This document shows, piece by piece, positions 15,154 through 23,345 of a stretch of DNA of 64,000 bases. The stretch is taken from NCBI GenBank assembly GCA_041394265.1, contig JAWKIO010000005.1:1178001-1242000 (forward strand). Reading direction: 5' to 3'. The stretch comes from Acidimicrobiales bacterium. Lineage in GTDB: Bacteria > Actinomycetota > Acidimicrobiia > Acidimicrobiales > SZUA-35. The translations under genes were made by a program, and so were the position numbers. The stretch's first letter is position 1; each line of letters opens with the position of its first letter. The notes beneath the pieces are model-generated. The model ran no database searches. It was not told the DNA's origin and worked only from the letters and a program-made list of their open reading frames with translations.

Positions 15154-16382
15154 CCAACGTACTCGCCTTCGCCGATGCCCGGCGGGATCACGAAGATCGC
15201 GGAACCGGTGGGCTCCAGGTACTCGTTGAGCGCATCGCTTCGAGCCAGGTTGGTCTGGATCGGAATGAAGTGCCGATCAGGATCTCGGGTGTAGGCGAGG
15301 AAGAACAGGCCGGCGTCGAGCGTGCCGAGCGCGGTGGAGCCGTCGGTGAAGTTGTAGCCGCGTCGCAACAGGTGGCTGCCGCCGTTCTGGTCGGGATGGG
15401 CGAGACGGACGTGCGAGGCGGTGCCGATCAACGGTGAACCGTCGGCGCCCGCTCGCTCGAAGTCGGGGGTGGTGAACTCGTCGCCGCCCGAGAGCGGCGC
15501 ACCGACCTTCTTGTCGCGACCGGTCACCGCCTCCTGCTCCTGCAGCGACGTGCGGTCCCAGGTCTCGATGTGCATGTTGATACGGCGAGCCACCAGGAAC
15601 GAGCCATCGGCGAGCCAGTCTCCTGCCGAATCATCGGCCTGTACCCACACGAACTGCTCGAGGAGTTCGTCGTCCTCGGCCTTCACGTTGTTCGTGCCGT
15701 CCTTGAAGCCGAACAGGTTTCGAGGCGTCTCCTGGGCGCTCGATGTGGAGGCGGTGCGCCCGAACCCCAGCTGTGACCAGCGCATCGCCACCCGACCGAA
15801 CCCGAGGCGGGCAAGATTGCGCACGGCGTGGAAGGCCACCTGCGGGTCGTCGGCGCACGCCTGGACACAGAGGTCACCACCGCTTCGTTGCGGGTCGAGG
15901 TCGTCGCCGGGGAAGTGCGGCAGCGAGCGGAGCGCGTCGGGGCGGCGGTCGGCCAGGCCGAAGCGGTCGCCGCGCTCGTCGTCGGCGAACAGCCCCGGAC
16001 CGAAGCCGAACGTGATCGTGAGGTTCGCCGCCGCCAACCCGAAGGCTTCGCCGGTGTCCTCGGGCGGTGCGAGGTAGGGACCGTCCATGGCGCCGAACTC
16101 CCCGACGTCGAGCCCTTTCGTCATGGCGACGGCGGCGCTCGTCCAGTCCTGGAGGAGGGCGATCAGCTCGCTGCGGTCGTCGGTCGTGATGTCGAAGGCG
16201 GCGAAGTGAAGGCGGTCCTGGGCCGGAGTGACGATGCCCGCCTGGTGGCGGCCGTGGAACTCGATGACCGAACCTGCCGCCGATGCGGCGGCGTCACCTC
16301 GACTGCAACCGCCGACCCCCAGGGCGACCGCGGCCCCCGTGCCGCCGGCGGCGGCGATGAAGCGACGTCGGGTCAGACTCAC
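15132..16382 (-). CDS. efeB: Tat-exported DyP-type peroxidase EfeB
   Basis: A 416-residue heme peroxidase of the EfeUOB iron system. The N-terminus carries a twin-arginine signal (LTRRRFIAAAGG) followed by a hydrophobic stretch and GGCSRG, which could also be a lipobox. The DyP signature GFKDGTNN and a late GTASHVRLAHP block with the probable proximal His are present. Known family role: acts with EfeO and EfeU in uptake of iron, possibly by oxidising Fe(II) or handling heme. Start overlaps the efeO stop by 4 bases, so the two are coupled. Confidence 0.93.
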   Translation of the reverse strand: MSLTRRRFIAAAGGTGAAVALGVGGCSRGDAAASAAGSVIEFHGRHQAGIVTPAQDRLHFAAFDITTDDRSELIALLQDWTSAAVAMTKGLDVGEFGAMDGPYLAPPEDTGEAFGLAAANLTITFGFGPGLFADDERGDRFGLADRRPDALRSLPHFPGDDLDPQRSGGDLCVQACADDPQVAFHAVRNLARLGFGRVAMRWSQLGFGRTASTSSAQETPRNLFGFKDGTNNVKAEDDELLEQFVWVQADDSAGDWLADGSFLVARRINMHIETWDRTSLQEQEAVTGRDKKVGAPLSGGDEFTTPDFERAGADGSPLIGTASHVRLAHPDQNGGSHLLRRGYNFTDGSTALGTLDAGLFFLAYTRDPDRHFIPIQTNLARSDALNEYLEPTGSAIFVIPPGIGEGEYVGQLLFER

Positions 16383-17527
16383 AGCACGACCGCAGCCGTC
16401 AGCTCGGCCAGCGGCTCGCCGAGCGCCTGTACCGCCGCCGCCAGGTCTCGCACCTCGGCGTCGGACAACTCGGTGTAGAGGACGAAGCCGCCACCAGACC
16501 GGTGCTGATCGAGCAGCGCCTGCAGCGACTCGAATCGGGTCGCCAGTGTGTCAGCCAGTTCATCATCCTTGGTTCGCAGCGCCGGCTCGAGCGCCTCGAA
16601 CGCAATCCGGGCACCGTCGACGTTCGCCTGGAAGTCCCACAGATCGGTGTGCGACCAGATCTCCTCTTCGCCGGTCACCTTGCCGGTCGCCACCTCGTCC
16701 AGCAGTTCCTTCGCCCCATTCCCCAGCTGGGTGGCGTCGAAGGTGAGCTCCTCGACTCGGGAGGCCAGGTCGGCGGTGTCGGCAACCAGTTGCGCCGACA
16801 GCACGCTCCGTTCGTCGTCGCTCAGTGGCGTGTAGCCGGCATCGGGCGGCCACAAGTCCTTCTCGATCGTGTGCCAGCCGGTCCACTCCTGCCCGGGCTC
16901 GAGGTCGGCCTCGCGCAGGTCGAGCTTCGGGTCGAGATCCCCGAACGATTCGGCCACCGGTTCGATCCGCTCCCAGTGCGTTCGGGCGTCGGCATACAGA
17001 GCACGAGCCTCGTCGTCGGCTCCGGCGGCATACAGATCGGCGAATTGCTCGGTCTTGTCGACCAGCTGCGACACCTGGTCCCGCACGTACAGCCGATACT
17101 GCTCGGTGGCCGTTGCGATCAACTCCTCGGTCTCGCCCGCGTCGGCCACGCCGTCGGCTCCCGAATCGGTCACCGTGAACCCGCCACGGATGCCGTCGCC
17201 CGTCATGTTCGGCTTGCAGGCCGTGACGTAGCTGCCCGGAGCGACCCGGACCACGAGGTTGCGGGTGATGCCGGGACCGATGTTCTCGACCTCGCCGATG
17301 ATCCGAAGACCGTCGTCGGCGAGGAGGTAGAACTCGGTCACGTCGGACCCGCCGTTCTCGACCTCGAACACGACGTTGCCGCTCGGTGCCTCCGTGGCAG
17401 AGACCTCGCAGGCATCGGCGGTACTACGAACCGACACCGTGCCCGAAGCGCTCGTGGTGTCATTCGATGCACAACCGGTGACCGCAGCGAGTGCGACGAC
17501 GCCGATGATGGTGCGGGATGGGGACAT
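16379..17527 (-). CDS. efeO: EfeO, iron-binding lipoprotein with cupredoxin and imelysin (M75) domains
   Basis: A 382-residue periplasmic or cell-surface protein. The N-terminal signal ends in a lipobox (AAVTGCAS), residues about 30-125 form a cupredoxin-like domain (EVENGGSDVTEFYLL, YVTACKPNM), and the rest is the all-helical imelysin/M75 domain with GWHTIEKDLW, matching the conserved HxxE motif. It would bind and deliver iron to EfeU. It lies 12 bp after efeU and overlaps efeB. Confidence 0.93.
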   Translation of the reverse strand: MSPSRTIIGVVALAAVTGCASNDTTSASGTVSVRSTADACEVSATEAPSGNVVFEVENGGSDVTEFYLLADDGLRIIGEVENIGPGITRNLVVRVAPGSYVTACKPNMTGDGIRGGFTVTDSGADGVADAGETEELIATATEQYRLYVRDQVSQLVDKTEQFADLYAAGADDEARALYADARTHWERIEPVAESFGDLDPKLDLREADLEPGQEWTGWHTIEKDLWPPDAGYTPLSDDERSVLSAQLVADTADLASRVEELTFDATQLGNGAKELLDEVATGKVTGEEEIWSHTDLWDFQANVDGARIAFEALEPALRTKDDELADTLATRFESLQALLDQHRSGGGFVLYTELSDAEVRDLAAAVQALGEPLAELTAAVVL

Positions 17528-17539
17528 GGATGCTCCTGA

Positions 17540-18385
17540 TCAATTCGAGTGGGTGACGGAGACCGGTGAGGTCGCCGGTCTCGGCGTGGGCCGGACGGCG
17601 ATGACGAAGGCGACGAAGACCGGGATCACGTAGGCGATCCAGGCAATGGCCTCGAGCCAGGTGGTGCGGGGCGAGAAGTTCACCGTGCCCTTGAGGAGCG
17701 TGCCGTACCACGAACCCGGCGGAACCACGCCGGACACGTCGAACGCGACGGCATCGAGACCGGGGAGGATGCCGGCCTCCTGGAGGTCGTGGATGCCGTA
17801 GGACAACACACCGGCGGCGATGAGGATCAGGAATCCGCCCGTCCAGCGGAAGAACTTCGCCAGATCGAGCTGCAGGGAACCCCGGTAGAGAAGCAGGCCC
17901 AGCGCGATGGCGACACCCAGCCCGAGCGCCGCACCCGTGAGCGGTTGGGTCGACGAGCCCGTTGCCTTCGCAGCGGCCCAGAGGAAGAGCGCCGTCTCGA
18001 GCCCCTCACGCCCGACGGCCAACAGGGCGACCAACGCCAGCTGGTGGCCACCGACCGCCACGGCGTCGTCGATTCGGCCTTCGAGCTCACCTCGCAAGTG
18101 GCGGGACGACCTTGCCATCCAGAAGATCATCCACGTGACGAAACCGACGGCGACGATCGACAGGGTGCCGCCGATCGCCTCCTGTGCTTCGAAGGTGAGC
18201 CCGCGGGGTCCGAACGTCAAGGCCGCCCCGGCGGCAAGGGCAACCACGACAGCCAGCGCCACGCCGAGCCACACCTGGGCAAGCTCCGACCGCCGGTCGG
18301 TGCGGACGAGGTAGGCCACGAGCATGCCGACGACGAGGGCAGCTTCGAGACCCTCGCGAAGGCCGATGAGGAAGTTGGCGAGCAT
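17540..18385 (-). CDS. efeU: EfeU, FTR1-family iron permease
   Basis: A 281-residue membrane permease with about seven hydrophobic segments. The two REGLE motifs that bind iron in FTR1 proteins are both intact, at residues 10-14 and 126-130. It is first in the efeU-efeO-efeB operon. An inverted repeat at 18417-18437 lies just upstream of the ATG and is a candidate iron-regulator operator. Confidence 0.95.
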   Translation of the reverse strand: MLANFLIGLREGLEAALVVGMLVAYLVRTDRRSELAQVWLGVALAVVVALAAGAALTFGPRGLTFEAQEAIGGTLSIVAVGFVTWMIFWMARSSRHLRGELEGRIDDAVAVGGHQLALVALLAVGREGLETALFLWAAAKATGSSTQPLTGAALGLGVAIALGLLLYRGSLQLDLAKFFRWTGGFLILIAAGVLSYGIHDLQEAGILPGLDAVAFDVSGVVPPGSWYGTLLKGTVNFSPRTTWLEAIAWIAYVIPVFVAFVIAVRPTPRPATSPVSVTHSN

Positions 18386-18416
18386 GAGTTCTCATCTCGA
18401 TCAGACTGAACAATAG

Positions 18417-18437
18417 ATGTTAAGAGACCTTAATCAT
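18417..18437. promoter_or_regulatory. Inverted repeat upstream of efeUOB, candidate metalloregulator box
   Basis: TTAAG-AGAC-CTTAA (18420-18433) is flanked by ATG and T-CAT, giving an almost palindromic 21-bp AT-rich site in GC-rich DNA, 32-52 bp before the efeU start. Form and place suit a DtxR/IdeR or Fur-family repressor; it is not a close match to the IdeR consensus I recall. Confidence 0.45.
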
Positions 18438-18524
18438 GGTCATTCAGACTTCACAACCTTCAGCAGGGGAGGAAGGGGTGCCACGTCGACACGTCAACCC
18501 GATTCCATGATGCAACCCGGCGAC

Positions 18525-18530
18525 TACAGT
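18525..18530 (+). promoter_or_regulatory. Candidate -10 element TACAGT of the HxlR gene
   Basis: TACAGT ends 7 bases before the GTG at 18538 and overlaps the alternative GTG at 18529, which favours 18538 as the start of a leaderless transcript. Confidence 0.4.
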
Positions 18531-18537
18531 GGCGGGG

Positions 18538-19023
18538 GTGAAACGCACCGACACCTCCGACTGGCCGTGCACCATCGCCAGGAGCGCAGCGCTGCTCGGC
18601 GACCATTGGAATCTGCTGCTGATCCGGCAGGCGTGCCTCGGTACCCGTCGGTTCGACGACTTCCAGCAGGAACTGGGCATCGGCCGCAACATCCTCACCC
18701 GGCGCCTCACGCTGCTCGTCGACGAAGGACTGATGACACGAGTGGAGTACTCCGAGCACCCGCCTCGTTCGGAATATCGACTCACCGACAAGGGCCGAGA
18801 TGTCTTCCCGATTCTCGCAGCCATGGCCGCGTGGGGCGATCGCTGGCTGGTCGGGCCCGAGGGCACGCCGCTGATCCTGCACCACACTTCGTGCGATCAC
18901 GACATGCAGGCCGTCGTCGTGTGCGATCAGTGCGACGAGCCGATCGACGTTCGTGCCGTCACCGCCTCGCACGGGCCGGGCTTCGACCCTTCCCAGGGTC
19001 CGGCGCCGGCAACGAGCGACTGA
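18538..19023 (+). CDS. HxlR-family winged-helix transcriptional regulator
   Basis: A 161-residue regulator. The HxlR signature CTIARSAALLGDHWNLLLIRQA starts the domain, followed by RFDDFQQELGIGRNILTRRLTLLVDEGLM and YRLTDKGRD. Two cysteine pairs in the tail (SCDHDM, VVCDQCDEP) could bind a metal or sense redox state, which is uncommon in the family's core. GTG 18538 is chosen over GTG 18529 because of the -10 position. Divergent from efeUOB, but a role in iron regulation is only a possibility. Confidence 0.85.
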   Translation: MKRTDTSDWPCTIARSAALLGDHWNLLLIRQACLGTRRFDDFQQELGIGRNILTRRLTLLVDEGLMTRVEYSEHPPRSEYRLTDKGRDVFPILAAMAAWGDRWLVGPEGTPLILHHTSCDHDMQAVVVCDQCDEPIDVRAVTASHGPGFDPSQGPAPATSD

Positions 19024-19091
19024 CCAGCTCGTGTAACCGGGCGACGATCGGATCGTCAGGAGCGGTACACCACCTCACCAAGGAGACCGCC

Positions 19092-19364
19092 ATGAAGATC
19101 AGCTCGGAAACCGCACAGGCGCTCGGCGCAAAGCTCTCCGCACTGGACCTGTCCGACGAAGAGGGCGCCCTCCTCACCGTGCTGCTGACCGAGGACGCCG
19201 AGGTTTCCGGGTTCGGAATCCAAACCCAGAAGATTGGCGGCACCAGCTCGAACTACACCGAGGTCGAGTGGACCTACTTCCGCCGTGACGTGGTCGGCCT
19301 CCTTCCCAAGGCCTGGAAGCCCGAGGCCGACTCCTACCTCACCATCACCATGGAGAACACCTGA
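19092..19364 (+). CDS. Small hypothetical protein, 90 residues
   Basis: AAGGAGA sits 6 bases before ATG 19092, so translation is likely. The 90-residue product begins with a short helical region (SETAQALGAKLSALDLSDEEGALLTVLL) and continues with beta-prone sequence; no Cys, signal peptide or membrane segment. The start resembles small actinobacterial proteins of unknown function; I cannot name a family. It lies 68 bp after the HxlR gene and may share its transcript. Confidence 0.65.
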   Translation: MKISSETAQALGAKLSALDLSDEEGALLTVLLTEDAEVSGFGIQTQKIGGTSSNYTEVEWTYFRRDVVGLLPKAWKPEADSYLTITMENT

Positions 19365-19386
19365 TCGAGTCGCGCTGGATACGGCC

Positions 19387-20598
19387 CTACCACGGCGGCC
19401 TCGGCCGAATGACCAGCTGCTGGTCGAGCGCAGCGATGGCCGTATCGTCGAGTCCGCAGAGTTCGCCGAAGACGGCCCGATTGTCGGCACCGAGCTCGGG
19501 GAAGGCCTCGAGTTCGACCAGGTCGCTGCCGTGCCACCGGATCGGGCTGTGCGGGAGCGGGATCGTCCCCATCCCCGGGTGATCGAGCCACTGCAATGCC
19601 CGCCGGCGGTGCTGGGCCTCGTCGTTCACCACCTCATCGATGATTCGCACGGCGGCGGCCGGCACGTGGGCGGCCTGGAGGGAGGCCACCACATCAGCCC
19701 GCCGCCGCTGTGAGGTCCACGACTCCACCAGGTCGTCGACCTCGTCCATCGACTGCGCTCGACCCGCATGTCGCCGAAGGCGCTCGTCGCTACGAAGATC
19801 GGACCGCTCGATCACGTCGAGCACCGATCGCCAGTGCCGGTCGGTCACCGCGATCAGCGCAACATGACCGTCGGCACAGCGATACACGTTGTAGGGCGAC
19901 AGTCCGAGACCGGCGTGGCGATTGCCGGTTCGCATCGTCGTGCCCGTCTGGGCCCATTGGCTGAGCGCGGTAGCCAACGTGAAGTAGGCGGCATCGGCCA
20001 TCGACGTCTCCACCGAACGGCCCAACCCGGTTCGCTCCCGCTCGAAGAGGGCGGTGGTGATGGCCCCGTACAGGTGGGCACCGCCGAGGAAGTCGATGTA
20101 GGCGGCGCCGGACTTCAGCGGCGGCTCACCCTCGTTGCCGGTGACGCTCATGGCGCCGGTGTGAGCCTGGACGGTGATGTCCATGGCCGGCGCCGCATCG
20201 TCGGTCACGGCGCCGTCGAGATCGCGAACGCCGAATCCCGAGCCGTGGGCGTAGATCAATCCAGGGTGGTCGACCGAGAGCTGTTCGAAGCCGATCCCCA
20301 ACCGCTCCGGCACCCCGGGTGCGTAGTTGACGAGGACGACGTCGGCGGCCCTCGCCAGGCGGTGGAAGAGCGCCAGCCCGTCGTCGAGCTTGAGGTCGAT
20401 GACTACCGACTCCTTGCAGGAGTTGAGCATCGCGAGCGGAAGCGATGGTCCGCGACCGCGCAAGGCCTCACCCACCGGAGGCTCCACCTTGATCACGCGA
20501 GCCCCCGCCATCGCCAGCAGGAACCCGGCGTAGGGGCCCTGATAGATCTGGCCGAGGTCGAGCACGGTGATGCCCTCGAGCGGGAGCGGTCGGCTCAC
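19387..20598 (-). CDS. CaiB/BaiF family (class III) CoA-transferase
   Basis: A 403-residue CoA-transferase that moves CoA between carboxylic acids through an aspartyl-CoA intermediate. Signature segments are LDLGQIYQGPYAGFLLAMAGARVIKVEPP, SVVIDLKLDDGLALFHRLARAADVVLVNYAPG and AMDITVQAHTGAMSVTGNEG (the Asp is the probable nucleophile). It is the last gene of an operon with enoyl-CoA hydratase and acyl-CoA dehydrogenase; its start overlaps the dehydrogenase stop by 4 bases. Likely activates the substrate that the operon degrades. Confidence 0.92.
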   Translation of the reverse strand: MSRPLPLEGITVLDLGQIYQGPYAGFLLAMAGARVIKVEPPVGEALRGRGPSLPLAMLNSCKESVVIDLKLDDGLALFHRLARAADVVLVNYAPGVPERLGIGFEQLSVDHPGLIYAHGSGFGVRDLDGAVTDDAAPAMDITVQAHTGAMSVTGNEGEPPLKSGAAYIDFLGGAHLYGAITTALFERERTGLGRSVETSMADAAYFTLATALSQWAQTGTTMRTGNRHAGLGLSPYNVYRCADGHVALIAVTDRHWRSVLDVIERSDLRSDERLRRHAGRAQSMDEVDDLVESWTSQRRRADVVASLQAAHVPAAAVRIIDEVVNDEAQHRRRALQWLDHPGMGTIPLPHSPIRWHGSDLVELEAFPELGADNRAVFGELCGLDDTAIAALDQQLVIRPRPPW

Positions 20599-21761
20599 TT
20601 GAAGCTGCCGCCGATCAGCTCCCGAGCCATGATCAGGCGCTGGACCTCGCTCGGCCCCTCCCCCACCCTCCGGATCCGCAGCTCGCGATACCAGCGTTCG
20701 AGCGGCAGATCCTTCGTCATACCGAGGCCGCCGTGGATCTGCATGGCCCGATCGATGACACGGCCCGACGCCTCGGTGGCGACCAGCTTGGCCATCGCCG
20801 CCTCGGTGCGAAATCGCTCGCCCCGGTCGGCACGCTGGGCCGCTTCGAGCACGCAGTAGCGGGCGTGCCGGATGTCGATCTCATTGTCGACGATCATCCA
20901 CTGGACGGCCTGCTTCTCGGCCAACGGCCCGCCGAAGCTCTCGCGGTGACGAGCCCACTCGATGGTCATCGCCTGGGCCTTCACTGCCACACCGATACAG
21001 CCCGCCGCGTACGGGATGCGTTGTCGGCTGAGACGGTCGTTGGCGATGGCGAACCCGCGGTTGACCTCACCCAGCACCTGATCGGCCGACACCCGCAGCT
21101 CGTCGAACGAGATCTCGGTGGCGTAGTGCGTCGAGCGCAGCGTGTGGACCACGCGCACGACGTTGAAACCCGGCGTGTCGGTATCGACGATGAACGCCGT
21201 GACACCGTTGCGGCCAGGATCGTCTGATGTCCGGGCGAAGACCAGCGCGAAGTCGGCCCTGTCGGCTCCGGAGATGTAGAGCTTGGATCCGTTGATGATC
21301 CACTGGTCGCCGTCGGGCGTTGCCCGCGTGTGGATGGCCCGGGCAGGATCACTGCCGCCGGATGGCTCGGTCAGCGCGAAGCAGCCCTTCTTCTCCCCTC
21401 GCAACGCCGGGTAGAGATAGCGCTCCTTCTGCTCGTCGGTCGCCTCGTAGAGCTGAGCCAGGCCGGCACCGCCGAACGTGCCGTAGCACGGGTTGTACAG
21501 GCCGGCTCGATGCTGACTCATCTCGATGGCCATCAGCGCACGAGTGGTGACATCGAGCCCCGGCCCCCCGAACTCTGCGGGGATGTCGAGTCCATAGAAC
21601 CCCATGGCTTTGGTCTTTGCGACCAGCCGATCGGCATCCTCGGGTTCGAGCGCGCCGGCATCGGGATCGAGATCGGCCTCGAGCGGCACGATCTCGTCGG
21701 CGACGAAGCGCCGCACCGTGTCGACGATCATCTGCTGTTCGTCCGATGGTCGGTAGTCCAT
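20595..21761 (-). CDS. Acyl-CoA dehydrogenase
   Basis: A full-length 388-residue flavoprotein dehydrogenase. Signatures: CFALTEPSGGSDPA, WIINGSKLYISGAD and, near the C-terminus, QIHGGLGMTKDLPLERWYRELRIRRVGEGPSEVQRLIMAREL. The usual catalytic Glu position in the last block is occupied by the EGPSEV segment. Sits between the GIY-YIG-like small gene (3-bp gap) and the CoA-transferase. Substrate chain type is not determinable. Confidence 0.94.
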   Translation of the reverse strand: MDYRPSDEQQMIVDTVRRFVADEIVPLEADLDPDAGALEPEDADRLVAKTKAMGFYGLDIPAEFGGPGLDVTTRALMAIEMSQHRAGLYNPCYGTFGGAGLAQLYEATDEQKERYLYPALRGEKKGCFALTEPSGGSDPARAIHTRATPDGDQWIINGSKLYISGADRADFALVFARTSDDPGRNGVTAFIVDTDTPGFNVVRVVHTLRSTHYATEISFDELRVSADQVLGEVNRGFAIANDRLSRQRIPYAAGCIGVAVKAQAMTIEWARHRESFGGPLAEKQAVQWMIVDNEIDIRHARYCVLEAAQRADRGERFRTEAAMAKLVATEASGRVIDRAMQIHGGLGMTKDLPLERWYRELRIRRVGEGPSEVQRLIMARELIGGSFK

Positions 21762-21764
21762 CGT

Positions 21765-22118
21765 TCAGGCACCTCCGTGGGCCCGGGTCGGATCGAGGTG
21801 CAATCGCCCGACGTCGTGTCGCTGGTCATTCGCCGAAGGAAGGTCGCCGTGCTCGGCGACGTGCACCATGAGCAACTCCTCGAAACGAGTGAGGTAGCCG
21901 TGGGTGAACTCGTGGCGGAACTGTGTTCCGGTGCCGGCGGCGAGTTCGTCGTGCAGCGCCGACCGCATGCCGAATGTCGATCGTCCGCCGGCGTAGCCGA
22001 TCTTGACCACCGCGCCCGTCTCGTCGCCGATCTCGTAGACGCCGAGCTGCGCCGGCAGCGACTCGATCGTCACCGGATCGAGTGGACGCCATGGTCGGTC
22101 GAGCCACAGGCCACGCAT
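21765..22118 (-). CDS. Small protein with GIY-YIG-like sequence, 117 residues
   Basis: Starts at ATG 22118, two bases from the hydratase stop, and ends 3 bp before the dehydrogenase, so it is part of this operon. LGVYEIGDETGAVVKIGYAGG followed by an Arg and a His recalls the GVY...YIG core and later Arg of GIY-YIG domains, but the second motif reads KIGYAG and a catalytic role is doubtful. A C-terminal LMVHVAEHGDLP segment follows. I cannot connect it to acyl-CoA metabolism other than by position. Confidence 0.6.
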   Translation of the reverse strand: MRGLWLDRPWRPLDPVTIESLPAQLGVYEIGDETGAVVKIGYAGGRSTFGMRSALHDELAAGTGTQFRHEFTHGYLTRFEELLMVHVAEHGDLPSANDQRHDVGRLHLDPTRAHGGA

Positions 22119-22119
22119 G

Positions 22120-22902
22120 TCATTCGCCTCGGAACGTCGGCGATCGCTTCGCCAACCGAGCGGCGATGCCTTCCTTGGCGTCGGCGCTCTGTCGTGCCCG
22201 CTCGACCAGTGCGTCGACATCGGCGTGTTCGATGGCGTCACGGAAGGTCATCTGGCGGAGGAGCACGGACTTCATCGCTCGCAGGCTCAGCGGAGCATTG
22301 GCGGCCAGTCGGTCGACAACACCAGCGACTGCGTCGTCGAGGCCGGCAGGATCGACTGCGGCGTGGATCAGTCCGAGGTCGGCAAGCTCGGCGGCGGGTA
22401 GTGGGTCGCCGAGCAGGAGCATCCGCCGAGCGAAGACCGGGCCCCCGACTTCGACCAAGCGCTTCGCCAGGAACCACGTGGGTGCAAGGCCGATCTGCGC
22501 CAACGACATGCCGAACCGGGCCGTTGACGACGCAACGACGAAGTCGCAGTGCAGCGCCAGTTCGTTGCCGCCGGCGATTGCATCGCCCTGTACCGCAGCG
22601 ACCACCGGTAGGGGGTAGCGCTCGACAGTCGCCAGCAGTGCCTCGATCGGCGAGGCACTCTCGGCCATCCCGTTGTGCTCACGTTCCTTCAGGTCGACAC
22701 CGGAGCAGAAGACCGTGCCCTCGGCGCGAAGGACCACGACTCGTTCTTCGGCCGGCGGTTCGGCGTCGAACGCGAGACGGAGCTGTTCGAGCATCTCGGC
22801 GTTCAGCGCGTTGCGACGCTCCGGCCGGGCGAGCGTGACCACGCGGACGGCTCCACCCTGCTCGTTGCGCTGGCGAACCAGCCCGTCCCCATTCCCCATC
22901 AC
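22120..22902 (-). CDS. Enoyl-CoA hydratase/isomerase
   Basis: A 260-residue crotonase-fold protein. The oxyanion-hole segments EGTVFCSGVDLKE and AVQGDAIAGGNELALHCDF are intact; the catalytic glutamate usual in hydratases is replaced around IGLAPTW, where classical enzymes read GxxPGxGG, so isomerase or another crotonase reaction is possible. First gene of the operon hydratase, GIY-YIG-like gene, dehydrogenase, CoA-transferase. Confidence 0.88.
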   Translation of the reverse strand: MMGNGDGLVRQRNEQGGAVRVVTLARPERRNALNAEMLEQLRLAFDAEPPAEERVVVLRAEGTVFCSGVDLKEREHNGMAESASPIEALLATVERYPLPVVAAVQGDAIAGGNELALHCDFVVASSTARFGMSLAQIGLAPTWFLAKRLVEVGGPVFARRMLLLGDPLPAAELADLGLIHAAVDPAGLDDAVAGVVDRLAANAPLSLRAMKSVLLRQMTFRDAIEHADVDALVERARQSADAKEGIAARLAKRSPTFRGE

Positions 22903-23043
22903 CGCGAAGCTAGTCGGCTTCCCCGGCGACGTCCCGAACTCGTTTCACCCGATCGGGGGATCGACACCCTTCACGACTCTTGCTTCAGTCAGAGCCCCGA
23001 GAGGATCTGGGCGGCAACACCAACCCGAGGGCAGGAAGATCAG

Positions 23044-23295
23044 ATGAGTCGACGCAAAGCACTGCACGCCATCGTGAGTGACGGCGCGCACGATCAATGG
23101 CACGACGCGGCAGCGAGCCATGGTGTTTCGGTGACAGCGATGCTCGAAGTGCTGGCCCACCGACTGCCCTCGGGTGACAATCAGAACGACGGTCACGACG
23201 TCCGCATCGACGACGAGTTGGTCGAGCAGGCGCGGAAGATCGATGCACAGCGGCGCAGCCGAGTGGTGGGTCGAAGGCATCACCTGATCGAGTGA
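23044..23295 (+). CDS. Small basic protein, 83 residues, possible ribbon-helix-helix-like
   Basis: AGGAAG precedes ATG 23044 at good spacing. The product has two helical segments separated by a Gly/Asp/Asn-rich turn (HRLPSGDNQNDGHD) and an Arg-rich end (AQRRSRVVGRRHH), suggesting nucleic-acid binding. The lack of a clear RHH beta strand keeps this tentative. It lies 50 bp upstream of the globin-LuxR gene on the same strand and may be transcribed with it. Confidence 0.6.
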   Translation: MSRRKALHAIVSDGAHDQWHDAAASHGVSVTAMLEVLAHRLPSGDNQNDGHDVRIDDELVEQARKIDAQRRSRVVGRRHHLIE

Positions 23296-23345
23296 TTTCT
23301 CCTGTTCACCGAGACTGAAGCCCCGGGAAACGTAGCCTCAGGTCC

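Noticed and set aside
15132..18385. efeB/efeO/efeU as part of the flavin electron-transfer operon
   Set aside because: The genes are on the opposite strand, converge at apbE/efeB and have their own upstream box; functional cooperation is possible, but they are a separate transcription unit.
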